From Cylicocyclus nassatus (taxonomy: Eukaryota > Nematoda > Chromadorea > Rhabditida > Strongylidae), in NCBI GenBank assembly GCA_958299035.1, contig CATQJL010000223.1, positions 68,927,006 through 68,991,005 on the forward strand: a stretch of 64,000 nt of DNA, written 5' to 3'. Under the pieces are notes generated by a model that saw nothing but the letters and a program-made list of their open reading frames with translations, ran no database searches and was not told the origin of the DNA. The position numbers and the translations under genes are program-made. Positions 1 through 13,708 of this stretch are shown in pieces; the stretch's first letter is position 1; every line of letters begins with the position of its first letter.

Positions 1-255
1 TTTTGGTCCGCTTCTCAGAATTTTCGCGGGCCCACAGCCCCAAAATTTTAGAAAAAGTGGGCGTGGCGTCAGCCACACCCCGAAAAAAAATAAGGTAAAA
101 CTGAATTTTTAAAAAAATATAAAAATTATTTTAATTACTTACAAGTATAAATAGGTCTCTTGCACATTTTTATGAGTCACATAAGTGACTTTCAAAAATT
201 TCGCGACCCCCCGCCCCCCCCCCCCCCACGCCCCCTCGGTACGCCACTGATAGCC
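1..255. repeat. Dispersed repeat, left copy (cut by window edge)
   Basis: This stretch contains the words GTGGCGTCAGCCAC and TTTCAAAAATTTCGCGACC followed by a long C run. In the reverse direction the same order of words recurs at about 35150-35370 (TCGCAAAGTTTTTGAAAG, then GTGGCGCCAGCC, then GGACCGCAAAAA). The two are diverged copies of one dispersed repeat in opposite orientation. No terminal repeats or coding capacity are visible, so the class is unknown. Confidence 0.5.
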
Positions 256-3200
256 ATTTACTTTGGTAACCTTCACTTTCAGCGTCATGATAGAGCACAA
301 CCTTCATCTGAACAGAAAAAAATTTGGGGCGAAGCCCCGGATTTTATGACGTAACTATAAATAAGGTGACTGAGACAAGTATAGCGAGTGGTTGAAAAGA
401 GGTTCAGAAAACAAAAAATTGCGTTTCTGTAGTTTTTTTTCTGCTGAAAAGGAAATTTTTATTTGAACCTCTAAGCGGCGAAAATTTTCAAATTAACCCT
501 TTTGTAGAATACGGTCGAGGGTTAAGAAGTTTACGAAAGCTGTTGGAGTTTAATAAAAAAAGAGAAACTGCGCTTAAATCTTGCGCAGAGGGTCGCCTCT
601 CAAATGCTGGTTTATCTCGTGATTTTCAACATCATCGACGTTGTCAATACTCCTGGTCGTGTCATGATGATCGGAATGATATATATGTTGCAGGGTTTGG
701 TTGCACTTCGCAGAGATCTACGACCAGAGTCAAAGACCCCGTCGGCTCTGGTCTGTCTTCGCTGCTCGTCTGCGTTCCCGCGCGTTGCGCTACCTTGCTA
801 TCCCAAACCCTTCCATTCGTTGTGCATTCAATTCTAACAAACTATACAACATATTGAAGCTCTTGATCTGTACTTTCACGCTAACAACGTTCTAAAACCT
901 CGTTGGAGTTGGACGAGAAAAACGTGTCACGCATCTGGGTTGCCTAATTCCTTTAAACCATGGAGGCCTCTATTTTGCTACACTTTCACCGCACCTCGGT
1001 GCAAACCTTTACCCTACTAATCTAGAATTTTCACGGTGTTTCGTTTTGCTTCTGCAGTGAATAACAATTTTATGGGCGCTAGAGTCCCAGTTATTAATGT
1101 TTTTGAGGCATTTTAATTTGCTAAAACACCAAGATTCTTCGAAGCTCGGTGCTCATTAAGCACGCTACTCACAACCCATTTATTCAAACCCTTCGCTTCC
1201 CACCTCTTTGCTGCCTTCCGTTTTTGTCCATATAGCGTATCGGTCTCCTTCTTTGGCATATCTCGTTGATAGATCAAAATGGTACCATCATTTTGTAAAA
1301 TGAGAAAGAATACCTCTCTGACTACAATCATCTTCTACATCGAAGAATAGCGTTTCTTTGCAAAGACATCCCCACAAGCGAGGAGAAAGCCAAGCGTTTA
1401 GCATAAAGAGTTTCTGTGTTTCATTTTTCAATTGTATGTTTTCAGCATGTTGAAATATAAAATGAAACTGTGCAGAAAAAACCGCAGGAGCCGTTGAAAG
1501 TATCGAAGGAATGTGCTCAAGAAACAGTTTTAATTCTAATTTTGTTCTAATCTTCCTTCTATATCGACAAGAAAATTTTTCTTAGTTTTTATCTTATTTC
1601 AATTTTTGTACATTTTGCAGCGTAGAATAAAGATGAAATCGAAGTTCATCGACTCTCGAGACCAACTAACATTTCGTTTAGTTTACAGTCCAGTACAACA
1701 ACAATATGCTTTTGTAAACAACACGTGCTATCGTTTTACATAAGATCCTATGCCCATGATCCGTGTGGTGGAAAATCCGGATTAAGTAAAGATTCTATCT
1801 TGATGTAAAATATCTCCATGATAAGCTTGAAAAGTTTTTGCATCAATTCCTGAAAATCTGTGTGCTTGCAGTTCCTACTGGGTTTCTTTTTGCTAATTAA
1901 GCTCTTAACTTTTGCTTTTCTGCACTTTTACCCCCCCCCCCCCCTCCTCCTCTCAGATTACGACCCATTCTGTATGGAGGTGCAACGGATCCTTGAAAAC
2001 ACATTTCCTGAATTTTCAGCCTATTCATTAAATGAGAATTCGTAGTTCGCATGGGTGAGCGACTGAACGAGATAGAATGAGCTGCCTTAACGGCTGAAAA
2101 TAAGTGTATCATTAAGTACTAATCGCTAAAATAGTGTGGGGCGTGTTTGCGTAGTGGACAGTGGAAGTCTGTGCCCCTCGACTAATTGTGAGTACCTACA
2201 TACCATCGAAAAATACAGCCCTTGCTCTAAACCCAACCTTCTGTTTTTTTTTGGTTCTTGCCATAAATTTGAAAAAATAATGTTTAACTTGTGTTGCTAT
2301 GGAAAGCTTTCACTCATAAGATGATTTTGGAAACGAGCATCACCACGTGGCTTTCTGATTCAAATGACGCTGCTTGCAAGTTAGTTTGCGAAAAGGGAAA
2401 CCTTCACGCTTGAAGCAATGACAGTTTTGTGTTTGCTTTGGGGCAGCCGCAATTTAGCCAGTATTCTCTGCTGAAAGTTTTCTAATCAATTCTGTTTTGA
2501 CTGCAACTCTATTAGCTTGGACTTCATAAGAGCATGTAGGTTTACAATAGATGGATGGCGAAACATTTGCCATCTGGCGGTATGAAGGGCATGCGTTCGT
2601 CAAAAGATCGCTTTAATTATCTTCTCGCAAAATGCAAAACAGTGAATGTTGCCCCTAAAATACCAAGCTTGACGAACATAATCCGATACATTTTAATGAC
2701 ATGTCAACTCATTTTGTCAAGTCGAACAGTAAGCCTTGGAGTCGTAAAGAGTCGCACTTTTGGGATTCACTCACCTTCTCATTTTAATGACTGATATATC
2801 CAAAATTGTGTTACTCAAATTCTCTTGTACAAAACTCAGCCAGATTACACCACCAATAAAGGGGAGGTGTAAGAAAATCCTCTAGTCTTTTTTCACTACT
2901 GATTGAATCTACAAAGTTTTTTTTGAACTCTGAAAAAATGAAGATGAAAAGTTTGCCTTCATACCACCTCTTCGCGGCCGGGCGCGATGCTCAAAAGAAA
3001 CGACAACATGGCAGATCTAGAAAGTTTGCAAGGTACAAGGTACAATTCCAAAACATTATTCGATTGTTTACAAATTTTGTGTGCCATGCCGAAAGGAGGA
3101 AACCAAGACTTGAGCAATCAAGTGTGATTGAATTAATTTTGAGGTTTGAGAATTTAAATTTTGCAGTTCGATGAGAAATTTTTGCGCAGGTCTATGTTGC

Positions 3201-5618
3201 AATCTTATCATCATAATGGCACAAGTAAAAATCCACCATCCAGCAAGTCTTTCTTCATATGTACAAGAAAATCAGTGTTAATAAGCAGAAATTCAGAGCA
3301 AATTCACTTTTTGGTAGCTATTACCCTACGATGGGCCAACATAATACGATCATATTTGTGGAAATCTTACTAAAACGAACATGGTGTTTCGAATTGGTGT
3401 TGTTGAGATGGTGTAACTCTTTGAAATAAAAACCAGCGCAAGTGCCGAAGGCTTTGTCCGCAAAACTCGAGATTCAAGGATTGTCCTTTACCTAATTAAG
3501 CATGACACTGGTTTCATATATCTGTAATCAGCCTTAGAGAACCTTAGAAGTACATGAAACTAATTGTGAGAATATTCTGCAGTATCATAGTGAGTAGAGG
3601 AAATAGAGGAAAGTCCGCATTCTCTGAAAATCTGATTTTGGGTAATGCCCATATGGCTACTGCTTAGACTTGTATAGAAAATGCTTGAGCTTAGGACGTC
3701 TTTGTCCTTGGACACGTTGACGACGAGCCGTTTTTCATAGATTTGTCCAATGGCCGAGACGTTTTCGTGCATCTCTACGTCTGACTGCACTACCTGATTT
3801 TTTTTCGTCTTTGAAGAAATTTCAAATCTAAAACTTGATCCCGGTCGGGCGGTCGCTCAACCTTGATCAACAAACAAAATCTTATATCAAAACCTCAAAA
3901 AGCTCTAGATTCGAAATTTGGTTTTGACTGAAGCAATTTCGCTACTGGGCGATTTTAAAACTTCCTTTGAAACCCCTGTTTCAGCATCCGAAGCGAAATT
4001 GGATAAGGGGGCGGGGCTTGCAATGTCTTGCAATTTATCGAGAAGGTAAGCACAGCTAGTCCGAATGTGGCTAGCAGGCCATCACTTAAGTTCGAAATTA
4101 TAGCTCGGTTGAGAAACTTTCCGCATCCGTTCCAAGGGAATGTATCACGGAAATGCAGCGGAATGTCGCGACAATTCCGAATATATTGTGCGCTTTGTGG
4201 GCGGTATTGTACCAGCCAACCATTGTTTGAACTCGCCTTTCCAGTTTTCTACCTGCATACGGTAAACTGAAGTAAATACAAAAAACTGTTTTTGTTCATG
4301 TAGTTGAAATGGAGTCGTGAACGAAGCTGCTACTAGGGCAGACAAGTACAAACCAATAACAAAGCCATATGATTGACATCTCCCCTCGTTGTGTTCCCTT
4401 TGCACTTCTGAATCCGATGTACTTTTGATATTGTTCAAAACACGTATGCTTACACTTTTACCCCTAAACTGAGAACGAAGTGAGGAGGGACAAGAAAAAA
4501 AAGGAGATGGGCAGGGCAAACGAGAAGGTAGAACGAAACGTAAACAGTTCATTTTTAAGGTGTTTTCTCTGTCAAAAACATCTTGCCCTCTGTAGTCATC
4601 TTTTCTGAGATTGCTATATAGAGAATGCTTGGTTTGAATTTAACCATAGGGCGGAATGCTAGCATTGGCCCTTTAGAAGTCACCTCTTTTGTGCTACAAA
4701 CTTCAGCAATCGAGTTCAGAAAAACGCATACATGTTAAAAACTTCAAGCAAAATGTCCACAAACCCCTTACAATACCATCGTTGGCCTTTTTGATGCGGA
4801 GAATAGCAGAAAAACTTTTTGTCTTCATATGCCACGAACGACATGGATTGACCAAAAAGGAAAAACATCCAAAATCTTCATAAAACAAGACCATTCATGA
4901 AAAGTTGCAGTCTGGAGTCCTAAGCGGGCGAAGCAAGGAGTCTTACCTTAGCAAATCTGATTAGAAGATTGCTGACAGAAGGCGTTAAAGCTGCTGTACG
5001 AATTTGTGATGATAAAATTTTTCCCCATCTTGTACGAAAGTTCACTCCATTGATTTCTGAAATATGAAGTAAAGAGAATAGGCCTAGTGGAAAAAGCTTA
5101 GGATGTGAAGGAAGAAGATTTATTCTGAGTAGAACCTGCCCTAATCGATGTCCGGTGTAAAGCTATTCCTGAGGATCTTCAAACGTACGCACTTGGGCAC
5201 GCATGCATACTCATGGGAAGCTAAAGGCTTTACGAGGCAGTGATGTGACCAACTGTAGAGACTCCAGGAAGGAAGGCAATATTTAGAATAAGTTGGCGTT
5301 GTATGACTAAAATAAAAATATGGAAATGTGGCTGTTTACGGAAAATCACAACAGACTGCTGTAGAACCTCTCTAGCAGGCTTTACTTACCAAACAATAAA
5401 AACAAAATTTGAAAAGAAATAGCAAGTGCTTTGACAATTCTTCAAATTCCGTGTTTTTGTGCGACGCGCACGCTTACTGAGATATTTGGCAACAATTCAC
5501 GCTTACTCTTCGCTTAGTCCCCTCTACTCATAAGAGTCCCAAAAGTTTAGGAAGTAGACTAAACCGAAAGACTGCGCAAGTGATTCGTATTTACCAGGGC
5601 CCCTAACGAGGTGGACAC
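256..5618. other. No gene recognised
   Basis: AT-rich sequence with only short open frames that match no family I know and lack convincing exon structure. A run of about 13 C residues lies near 1931-1943. I see no RNA gene or terminal-repeat element here. Confidence 0.5.
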
Positions 5619-5802
5619 AGTTTTGGCTGGATGCTTTGCAAAATATTGATAAAAAACTAGAACAAAAAGTGCGAACTAACTTAGTACACAACTCAATAAG
5701 CTCGTCAAGCCGGAATTCGTTTTATTGAGTTGTGTACTAAGTTAGTTCGCACTTTTTGTTCTAGTTTTTTATCAATATTTTGCAAAGCATCCAGCCAAAA
5801 CT
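5619..5802. repeat. Perfect inverted repeat with 81-bp arms and 22-bp loop
   Basis: Positions 5619-5699 are the exact reverse complement of 5722-5802, with a 22-base spacer at 5700-5721. By eye there is no mismatch in 81 bp. The first base pair outside the arms is mismatched. The arms have no long open frame. A transcript would fold into a very long perfect hairpin. It is either a recent foldback or MITE insertion or an inverted duplication. I see no clear target duplication at the ends and no second copy in this window. Confidence 0.9.
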
Positions 5803-8171
5803 TTGTATGATTTCGGAAGCACCGAGTATGCACTACCAAACTTATCATTATTTTCTCAGTTTGCGAGAAGTTCAATGGAAAATTCGACTACATAGCAAAA
5901 AATCCGAGAAAGCGAAAGTTCTATTTTCCACATTTATGTCACGCTGCGTCTAAGTGGGTTTGAACGCATGAAAAAACAACTCGAAAAGTTTGCGATGTAT
6001 ATAAATTAAATGCTTTAAATCACGCAAACTATTAATATGTGTTAAAACTTTTCAAACATGCATATTACATGCTTAAAGATGGTTTGTTTTTGATATCTCT
6101 TCTGCGTCAACTTCAGGCATCTGAAGGCACTTGAGAGAGGATGGTATTCGTCGAACAATACACAGTTGGCAGACAATGGTATCTCCGGTTACAAAATCAT
6201 CGAATATATGGCTTACTCATTTCAACAATCAGATTTTGAGGGACACACAACTCGAGTCTGCAAAACGACGAACGCCTTTGCGGCGTGAGCCATGCTCAGC
6301 CGACTTTTGCAAAAATGGCATTAAATAGTTAAAAGGAAGTAAGTGAACACAGTGGCAATAAGTGCATGAGTGATTAGTCTGTTGTTTTCAATTGTTGCCA
6401 GCTTTTTAATCAAAATTTAACAATTTTCAACGGAAAACCCAAGAGAGAAAAAATTTCAAAAATGGACTCTTCGCCTCTTCGAATTTCGGTTTGCAATGAA
6501 ATTTTGTAACTGATTTCTTAAGAATTGATAAAATGACGACAGTCCTTTAATAGAACAGACTCAGAGCTTCCAAACGCATACAAATATCTTGTCAAATGCT
6601 TGGCCAAAATTGAGAAAAAAAACAAAACAAAATGTTGTTCCAGCACAGCGCGCAATTCAAGCGCTGTGCTGGAATTGTTTCCGAACTTCGGGGTTATGAA
6701 CGCAGCCTAATGAATGGAAAGAAAAAAGAATATCGCAAGTATAAGTTCGCATGAGCCTACACTCTCCTACACTCTCTTGAAAAGTGGCTTCCCGACTGAC
6801 ATGCAAATACGATTTTGCTTTCGCGTCTCTTTAAAAATCAAAATTTTTTCACTGAGTTGTAAATAAATATCTCGGCTACCACACATAACGTCATGACAAG
6901 AATCTGAAATATGAACGGACATAGAGTAGGAGGAGCATAGTGCAGAGTATCGTAAAAAATTACATAACTGAAGGATGTGACAAACTTTTTTTTCTGAAAA
7001 TTTCCCACTACATCAAAATAAAATGGCTCGTTTGCAATGTACAGATGACGATGTGGCACGAAATTGGGTGTGTGTAGTTGGACTAAGGAATACAGTATGA
7101 AGAATCATGAAAAACTTAAGTGAATAAAGAACGTGCTCAACTTTTTTCTAAATAAGGTAAGCAGTTGCCCACCTAGTGATGCCCACCTGGGGTAGGCCCA
7201 ACTTTTATTTCACATAAAGTTTTCAAAAACCAGTTACATGAGCCAGTTCTACTCCCATTAGTATTTAGTAACATCTTGGTTCCGAACTCTTTGTTAGGTT
7301 CCGAAACAGCAACGACGCCTGGTTTTTTAGGAAGAAAGCGAGCTCCAATCGAATAACCAAGAAACTGGTGGGATCAAGTGGAAAATCGTAAATGATAGTG
7401 GCAAAGTCGAAGATGTTTTACCGATATCCATTGGCCACCCCTCGCACTGGGCCCTGGTCGCATGTAACTAATTGAAATAACCTTTTGAAAGTTTTTAGAA
7501 TTTTTAGTCTTATGAAAACTCTCTCAAAGGGCGTGGCGCTGAAGCCAGCCTTTTCACTTGGAAGAAATTCACCTAAAATTTCCTCTACTGCCAGCGGGAT
7601 TTGCCGCATTCTAATAAATACGCACAAATAGGTTGATCAGATGATAAATTCATTCAAAATCAGAGTTATCTGAAAGCTTGCAATGATTCTATAGTCCAAT
7701 AACGATTTTTGAGTGCTAGTAACCAACTAATCGATTTAGCCTTTTCAATACAAGCGACATTCCTAGCAGGATTGAAGAAAAGGGCAAAATCTGTGCGCGT
7801 TTTCAGATCTTTTCTTGAAACGTAAACTTTCAAACAGATGGAGAAAAGTCAGCAAAGTTTACAGTATATTGGTTACTTAATGGGAAGGTACGCATTACTC
7901 AATCACTAGCCCTCGACATTTTCAAGAGTCTCCCTGTTTTCAAACAAGGATAATGCACTTGATCAAAAACACTGGTCCAAAAAGTTCCGCTACACCGTAA
8001 CTGGTTTCTTCAATAATCATCAAGGATGGGAGTTCCGATAAGCAGCAAATGATATGTTTGGCAAATAACAAAACCAGTAAGTGTGCTCAAGAATTAGAAA
8101 CATAGCCTTGAATCTCAGATGTATTTCGCTCAAATGATCACATGCGTACGCTGTGCAAGAAACCCAACTGA
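5803..8171. other. No gene recognised
   Basis: Only short unrelated open frames are present. The only structure I see is the small hairpin at 6638-6674, listed separately. Confidence 0.45.
6638..6674. repeat. Short perfect hairpin, 14-bp stem
   Basis: TTCCAGCACAGCGC at 6638-6651 is repeated as its reverse complement GCGCTGTGCTGGAA at 6661-6674, around a 9-base loop. It is GC-rich compared with its AT-rich surroundings. The stem is shorter than a typical microRNA precursor, so I call it only a hairpin. Confidence 0.6.
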
Positions 8172-8620
8172 CAAAAAAGCGTTCTTGTCGAAGTGGCATT
8201 TTCAAATGAGACCTATGCCATTTTGAATAGCATTGCACGGTGGCTCCCGATCTGCCTTCATTATTTGCCAAGCGCTTCTAAACGCCGAGTTATGACCTTA
8301 GGTTTTTTGGAAGGAAAAATGAATGCAGAATAGGTGGAATTAGTTGTTACTATCTCTATAACGCTCAGATAAAGCAATGTCAAGTTTTAGCATATTAGAA
8401 GAATGTATCTACTGCATGAACTGCTCTGGTTCACGACATTGGATCATTTGAGCAAATTTGAGCGATATTATTCCAATTTTGCGTTCATAAAAACGTTCAT
8501 AACCCGGCTCTAGAGGCACTTGGCAGATTACAAAGGCAGATTTGGAATCACTGTGCATTACTCTTCAAAGCAGAGTGGACTCATCTGGAAAGGCCACTTC
8601 GACTAAACACATTTCCCCTG
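8172..8620. mobile_element. CAAGGG-family MITE, copy 1 (449 bp)
   Basis: Inverted terminal regions carry the family block TTGTCGAAGTGGC on the left and its complement GCCACTTCGACTAAACAC on the right. The inner parts also match in inverted fashion (CCGAGTTATGACC against CATAACCCGGC). The element is flanked by TGA at 8169-8171 and TGA at 8621-8623, a 3-bp target duplication. It has no coding capacity. This copy keeps the uninterrupted site (A8392/T8393) into which a Helitron inserted in the related copy at 21114-22636. The 3-bp TNA duplication suggests PIF/Harbinger-type mobilisation, which is an inference. Confidence 0.75.
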
Positions 8621-8658
8621 TGAAAAAGTCGATTAGAATTTTGTGCACGAAAACCTTA

Positions 8659-9106
8659 CAAGGGGAGAAAGGTTAGTCGAAGTGACCTTTCTGTATGAGA
8701 TGTATACTGACTTGAAGAGAACCAATAGCTGATTCTACTATACTTTCTTATCTGGTGCGGGTTTCTGGGCAAGGAGTTTTGAAGAATATGAGCAAAAAAT
8801 TCAATGTATGATTAGTGTAAAATAGATCGTTGACTTTTCCCAGCATTCCGAAATAGCAGAGTTGAGTGGATATGTTTGAATCAAGAATAATTAATGCACA
8901 AAGTCACACAATCATTCGAGCTGTAGAAAAAATGCTACGACTAGTTCAATGTAGCTGCAGATGCAAGTTTTTGCTCGTTAAAGCCTTCGCGACTCCTCGT
9001 CCCAGGAACCCACAGCGGATAAGGAAAACTTGGAATTATCGTTTCAACTTCAAGGTAGTATGCTTTTTATATCAAAAGGCCACTTTGACTAACCTTCCTT
9101 TCCTTG
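8659..9106. mobile_element. CAAGGG-family MITE, copy 2 (about 448 bp)
   Basis: The left end, CAAGGGGAGAAAGGTTAGTCGA, is mirrored by TGACTAACCTTCCTTTCCTTG on the right. Flanks are TTA (8656-8658) and CTA (9107-9109), an imperfect 3-bp duplication. It lies only 38 bp from copy 1. It has no convincing coding sequence. Confidence 0.65.
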
Positions 9107-10189
9107 CTAGTCTATTAGATGTTAATCAGAACTTTAAGGGTGCATGTAAATTGAACATGTAGAACTTGCATCACATACTATTAGTCAATATCATGCTGGG
9201 TCATACTAATGCGGTAACAAAAAACGACATGATTGCCTAGGGCAACAACCGGTATCACCTTTACTCCCACTGTTCTTCGAGTGTGAATTGCGGAAACCTA
9301 AGACGCTTTCCACCTCTTTTCGTTTGCTATCGTACAAGAAGCACTAGAGATGTTTTGAAGTCAGTCATTTCTTGACCCTCGCGCTGCTTCTGAAAAGTGT
9401 CGAAAGTTTCAAGACATTCGCCCGCATTAGCAGCTTCATTTAATGTCAACATTTTTTGAAAATCCACTTTTGAGATACTCTATCTTCCTTTCTTCATAGC
9501 TTGTAAAAGTAAACGTTAGTCCATACTTTTTTTCTCCTGCGTTCTGATTGTAAGAGCACTCTGTACCGTGAATAAAAGAATAAGAACACCCTTTATCCTT
9601 GTAATTTGGTTACTGACTTTTCGATTAAGTCCTAAACAGTGTTTGAGGCGGAATTTATTTCTATCCCTAATTTGTAATTCTGTTCCGACTAATTCAAAGG
9701 TCATTCAAGTAAGCCAGAATCTCCAACCTTCCATGGTTTTCACCTACCCTAACAGTTATTTCTGATATTCTTTCTGATATTATCAGAATTTTGGAAAAGG
9801 CTCGATAACAGTAGTTACAGTTTTTGGCACCCTATAAATTATCGTCTTTTTGAAACCAAAATTTACGGTCATCCCAAACCTCATAGAACATCAAACGATA
9901 GGTAATTGTGTAGGGTGTGCTTCGACTCAGTTTTTTCTTTTATAACAAGCTTTTTTCTGATTAGTTAAGGCTTCGAGATAAAATCATTACAATTCTTGTT
10001 TTATCAGTGCGTCTCAGGCTGTACCCGGTAGTAAGTCCCCTTCAATGAAATTCGGCTGAGGTGAGCTTAAGTCGAACGTAGTACGCCTCGTCCGGCTTTC
10101 AGTGCTATTATTAGGTTGCGAATCGCCTTCTAGTCGTAATGATCCTGTGCAAAAAGGGAGCACTTGAGCACGTTTAGTCGAACGACTAA
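9107..10189. other. No gene recognised
   Basis: AT-rich sequence with small open frames on both strands that overlap each other and resemble nothing known. I see no repeat boundaries before the GC-rich block that follows. Confidence 0.4.
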
Positions 10190-11957
10190 GGCCCGTATGC
10201 ACGTACATATCCGCTGGGGAGGGGAGGGGAACTGGATCCCCAGGGGAACGATCCCCTCCCTCGAACCCCGCTATGCCAGAGGGGAGGCGAGCGATTCCCT
10301 CTCCTGCACCTACAGCGGGGATGGTGTCATTGCGGTAGTGGCATCTGGCTCACGGCTACCAGAAGACCTCCGCAAAAAAGTTTTTTTCAGCCAATTTTTG
10401 TGTTCAAGAATGGCTTTTGGAATAAATTGTACAGGAATAGTGATTTCCAGAGTCTTTGTTCCTTTTCTCCGTTTTCTCCTTTTTCTCCTTTCACCCCTCC
10501 CATTATATCTCTCTCCGTCGGTCTCTTCTTTTTTTTCCTGTTACTGGTTCTAAGGATATGCTCTACTCTTTACGTGCTTTCCTAGCAGTAATGTTGATTT
10601 TCAAAGTAGTGATTCTATCTTCACGTTATAGTTTCCTATCGATATGTTATGGCTTACTTCTCTTATAGAAGAATTCATGAATGTGCAGTTTTGTAGTTTC
10701 TGTGTTTTCTTTTCAGTGTTTGCTAGCCGTTTCTTTGCGGTATTATTTCGCTGCCATAAATTCGGTAGTTGATTTCAGGGGTATCGATCGGGCGAACCCC
10801 AGCGGGGATTCCATGATCCCTTCCCTTCCCCTCCCCGTATGCACGAATGGAGCTCAACAATGCGGGGGAGGGGATCGACATCCCCTGGAACGGAGTAGGG
10901 GTTCGATGTTGTAGATCGTGCCAGAGAAGCAATATTTTGGTTTTAATCAGTTATTACCAAGCATTTCGTTCAACTTGACGAGAGATTTTCTTTGAAAGCC
11001 GATTTGCTCTCTTAGCGACCTGTAGCTTGCAATTTTGTCTCTCTCTTCTATATTCGCCTCTCGAGAAGAAACCCGAGCAATAATAGCTGTCGATTTCGAA
11101 TATCTGTTGGAGTTCTTGATCATTCAAGAAATTTGCGCATTTTTCATATGACATGATAGTTTTGAGCATATGGGCTGGTTAAACACATTGTAATCATCAT
11201 ATGTGAAGTATTGCCTTTATCTTGTTATCTTAACATAAGCTGCCTTGAAAAAATCTAGAAAGTAGCAGATTGCCTAATGCTGAGTAGAGGTTCCCAAGGG
11301 AGTGATCCCCTCCCCAGCTTTCCCCTCGTGCATAGCAGGGATGGCCGCTGGGGATCATTCCCCTGGGGTAAAGGACGATATACAGCTGATAGCTACAGCG
11401 TTTATGGAGAGCTGGCACGATTTGCAGCTTCGAATGTGTAGAAGTGCTGGTTTGAATATCCGCGGCGCCCCTCCCCCTTTTTTTTCTCGGCAGCATAACG
11501 TCTTCTACCGATTCGCTGCAGATACACCTTGACTTCTATTATTGAACACCTTTACGCTGAAATGGGCAGCATGGGCGAAAATGAGCAGCATCCATGAAAA
11601 CAGCTGGAATATAATGGATGTAGGAGATATTTCTTTAGTGCGCAGACCTCAGTCACGGCAGACGGCATTCCGCAACGACTAAATATCGCCGAGACACATT
11701 GAAGGCGAGTAGCTATCAAAAGATAAGAAAAAAGGAATGATTACTGCAAAAAAGCGAAAGCAAAATGAATTCCCCGCTCGATCTCCCCTTTTGCATAAGG
11801 GGGCTCCCCTCCCCTGCTCCCAGGGGATCCCCTCTCCGGTATTGTCTTTCTGCATACGGGGGTCCGCGTGGGGAAGGGAGGGGAGCCCCAGCGGGGATCA
11901 TTTCAGTGGTTAAGCGCACATCCCCTCCCCGCGGGGATGTACGTGCATACGGGCCTG
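10190..11957. repeat. GC-rich palindromic repeat block with inverted ends
   Basis: The left end GGCCCGTATGCACGTACAT (10190 on) recurs as its reverse complement at about 11938-11957. Between them, modules rich in CCCCAGCGGGGAT, GGGGAGGGGA and CCCCTGGGG occur at about 10200-10330, 10785-10905, 11290-11370 and 11770-11957, separated by AT-rich spacers. Each module contains several nested GC palindromes. This could be one 1.77-kb inverted-repeat element or a cluster of smaller foldback elements. The apparent open frames here are by-products of GC-rich composition. Confidence 0.6.
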
Positions 11958-13708
11958 AGTGATCAGGACCCATTGCGCGATGCCACGATTCGAAGCCGGT
12001 CAGTGGCGAATTTTTGCGACATCGCCGTTCAATCTTTGATAGCGACCAACTATCAAAAAAAATGATGACCGCCATCAAGAATATCACGTGGCAAATGAAT
12101 GGAGAAAACAGAAGTTTTTATGGATAACTGAATTGGTTAGAACATAAATCGAATAAAATAAATAGATAAATTCTTGTTTTACCAGCTTTTCAATCTTAAG
12201 CGAACTCCGCAAAAAATGAGAAACTTTCCCATTTTTTCGTCGCCGTAATCAGCCGTTCATCTTCCTCGCCTGCTTGAAACCCGAAAGTGCAGATCTGTGG
12301 TTTTGCACCTCAACAATGCTTTAACTAAACTGCTCCGTAACTTTGACAAGCAATTCACGGAAATTTGCTTGATTCTCCCCTTTTGCACACTATTTCCTCA
12401 GTTCACCGCAGAATCTATCTCTTTCACCGTAGCGGCATTCTGTTGAACTGACTGTAAAACTTGACCGGACGGCCTCCTGACTGTTCAACTGACCGTCCTA
12501 AATCACAGGAAGGTGAGCCTTAGATTTAACCAAGAAATTCTTCTGAACTTATCTCAGGTTGACTGAAATGATTGGGGTTTACTATGGCCTGTATCCAGAA
12601 AATTTAGAATAATGTTTCGGAGAAGCAAACGCTTATTTGCTTCGTAAGATAAGCGTCCATTCATAATCGATGAAAATGTTTTAGTGTTTATATCGTTTGT
12701 ATTTTACGACTACCCGAATACTGAATTTAGTTGAAAATGCCTGATACTTGATTGTGTTGCATTTTGTTTACTCTATCCAATTGCTATCAACACTTCCAAA
12801 TGAAGGTCATAGAAAGTAGCTAGAATGAGGGTGAGTATAAATCAGGGTTGGAGATCCTGAGAATTCAAAAAATAGGAACAGAATTGCAAGACTGCCTCGA
12901 CATTTTAAAAATGTTTGTATGTTATTATTTGAGTGACTTGAAAAAATTCTAAAAAAATGACACGAAGATTGTCCAGATACATCACCCAATGCGTACTTTG
13001 TCAAATAAGCATCTGCAAAACGATACCGCCGTTCTAACAAGGTGTGGACGGAAACTGCACGTTTCTTAGCTTACCTAAAGCTGTGTGCCTTGTTCCTGAA
13101 CGCCCTGTTTATATGCCTTAGTTGAAATGCATAAACTCAATGCATAGTCTTTTTTCTTCAACCACTCAACAAATTTCAAAGTCAGGCCCTTTTAAGCGAT
13201 TTCGAGTATCCGAGCTGCACCATGCCTTTGATATCTTAACATCTCTAATTTTTTCGAAGAACTGCTCAGATTTGAACATCTGTCAATCGGAAGAATTCTC
13301 GAACTTTTGTGAAGACGAACTTTACATGTAATACAATTGAGTCCTTTGGTGCTACTTCATTGTACACTAATGTTTCCATTAACTCTGCAGTAGAAGCTGT
13401 ATTTGAGCTTTTCACAGGACATCGGGACTCCGTCTGCGTGTACGGCTTCATTATCCAATGGACAATGAGCTTTTGGTAAACTAGAATTTTGCTTCGCCTT
13501 CTGGAAGGTATAAACAATCAGTAAGAGGATGTCCAGGGCCACGAGAAAAGACTCACTGGCCCTCGTCGTCGCTATGGCCATCATATGTAAACCGCGTCAT
13601 CTGACGCTAGCCGCTACCATGCTATCGCTCATAGTTGATTGTTGTAGCGTGTGCCACTGTGTCGGCACAAAGTGAGATGGACATCTGTTCCGATTTTCTC
13701 AGCAACCG
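11958..13708. other. No gene recognised
   Basis: Apart from short open frames without family resemblance I see no features in this interval. Confidence 0.4.

Noticed and set aside
4145..4552. 135-residue minus-strand open frame
   Set aside because: No recognisable domain, overlapped by an open plus-strand frame, low-complexity basic and serine content.
10164..10553. 129-residue plus-strand open frame
   Set aside because: Runs through the GC-rich palindromic repeat and then a pyrimidine-rich tract; no domain.
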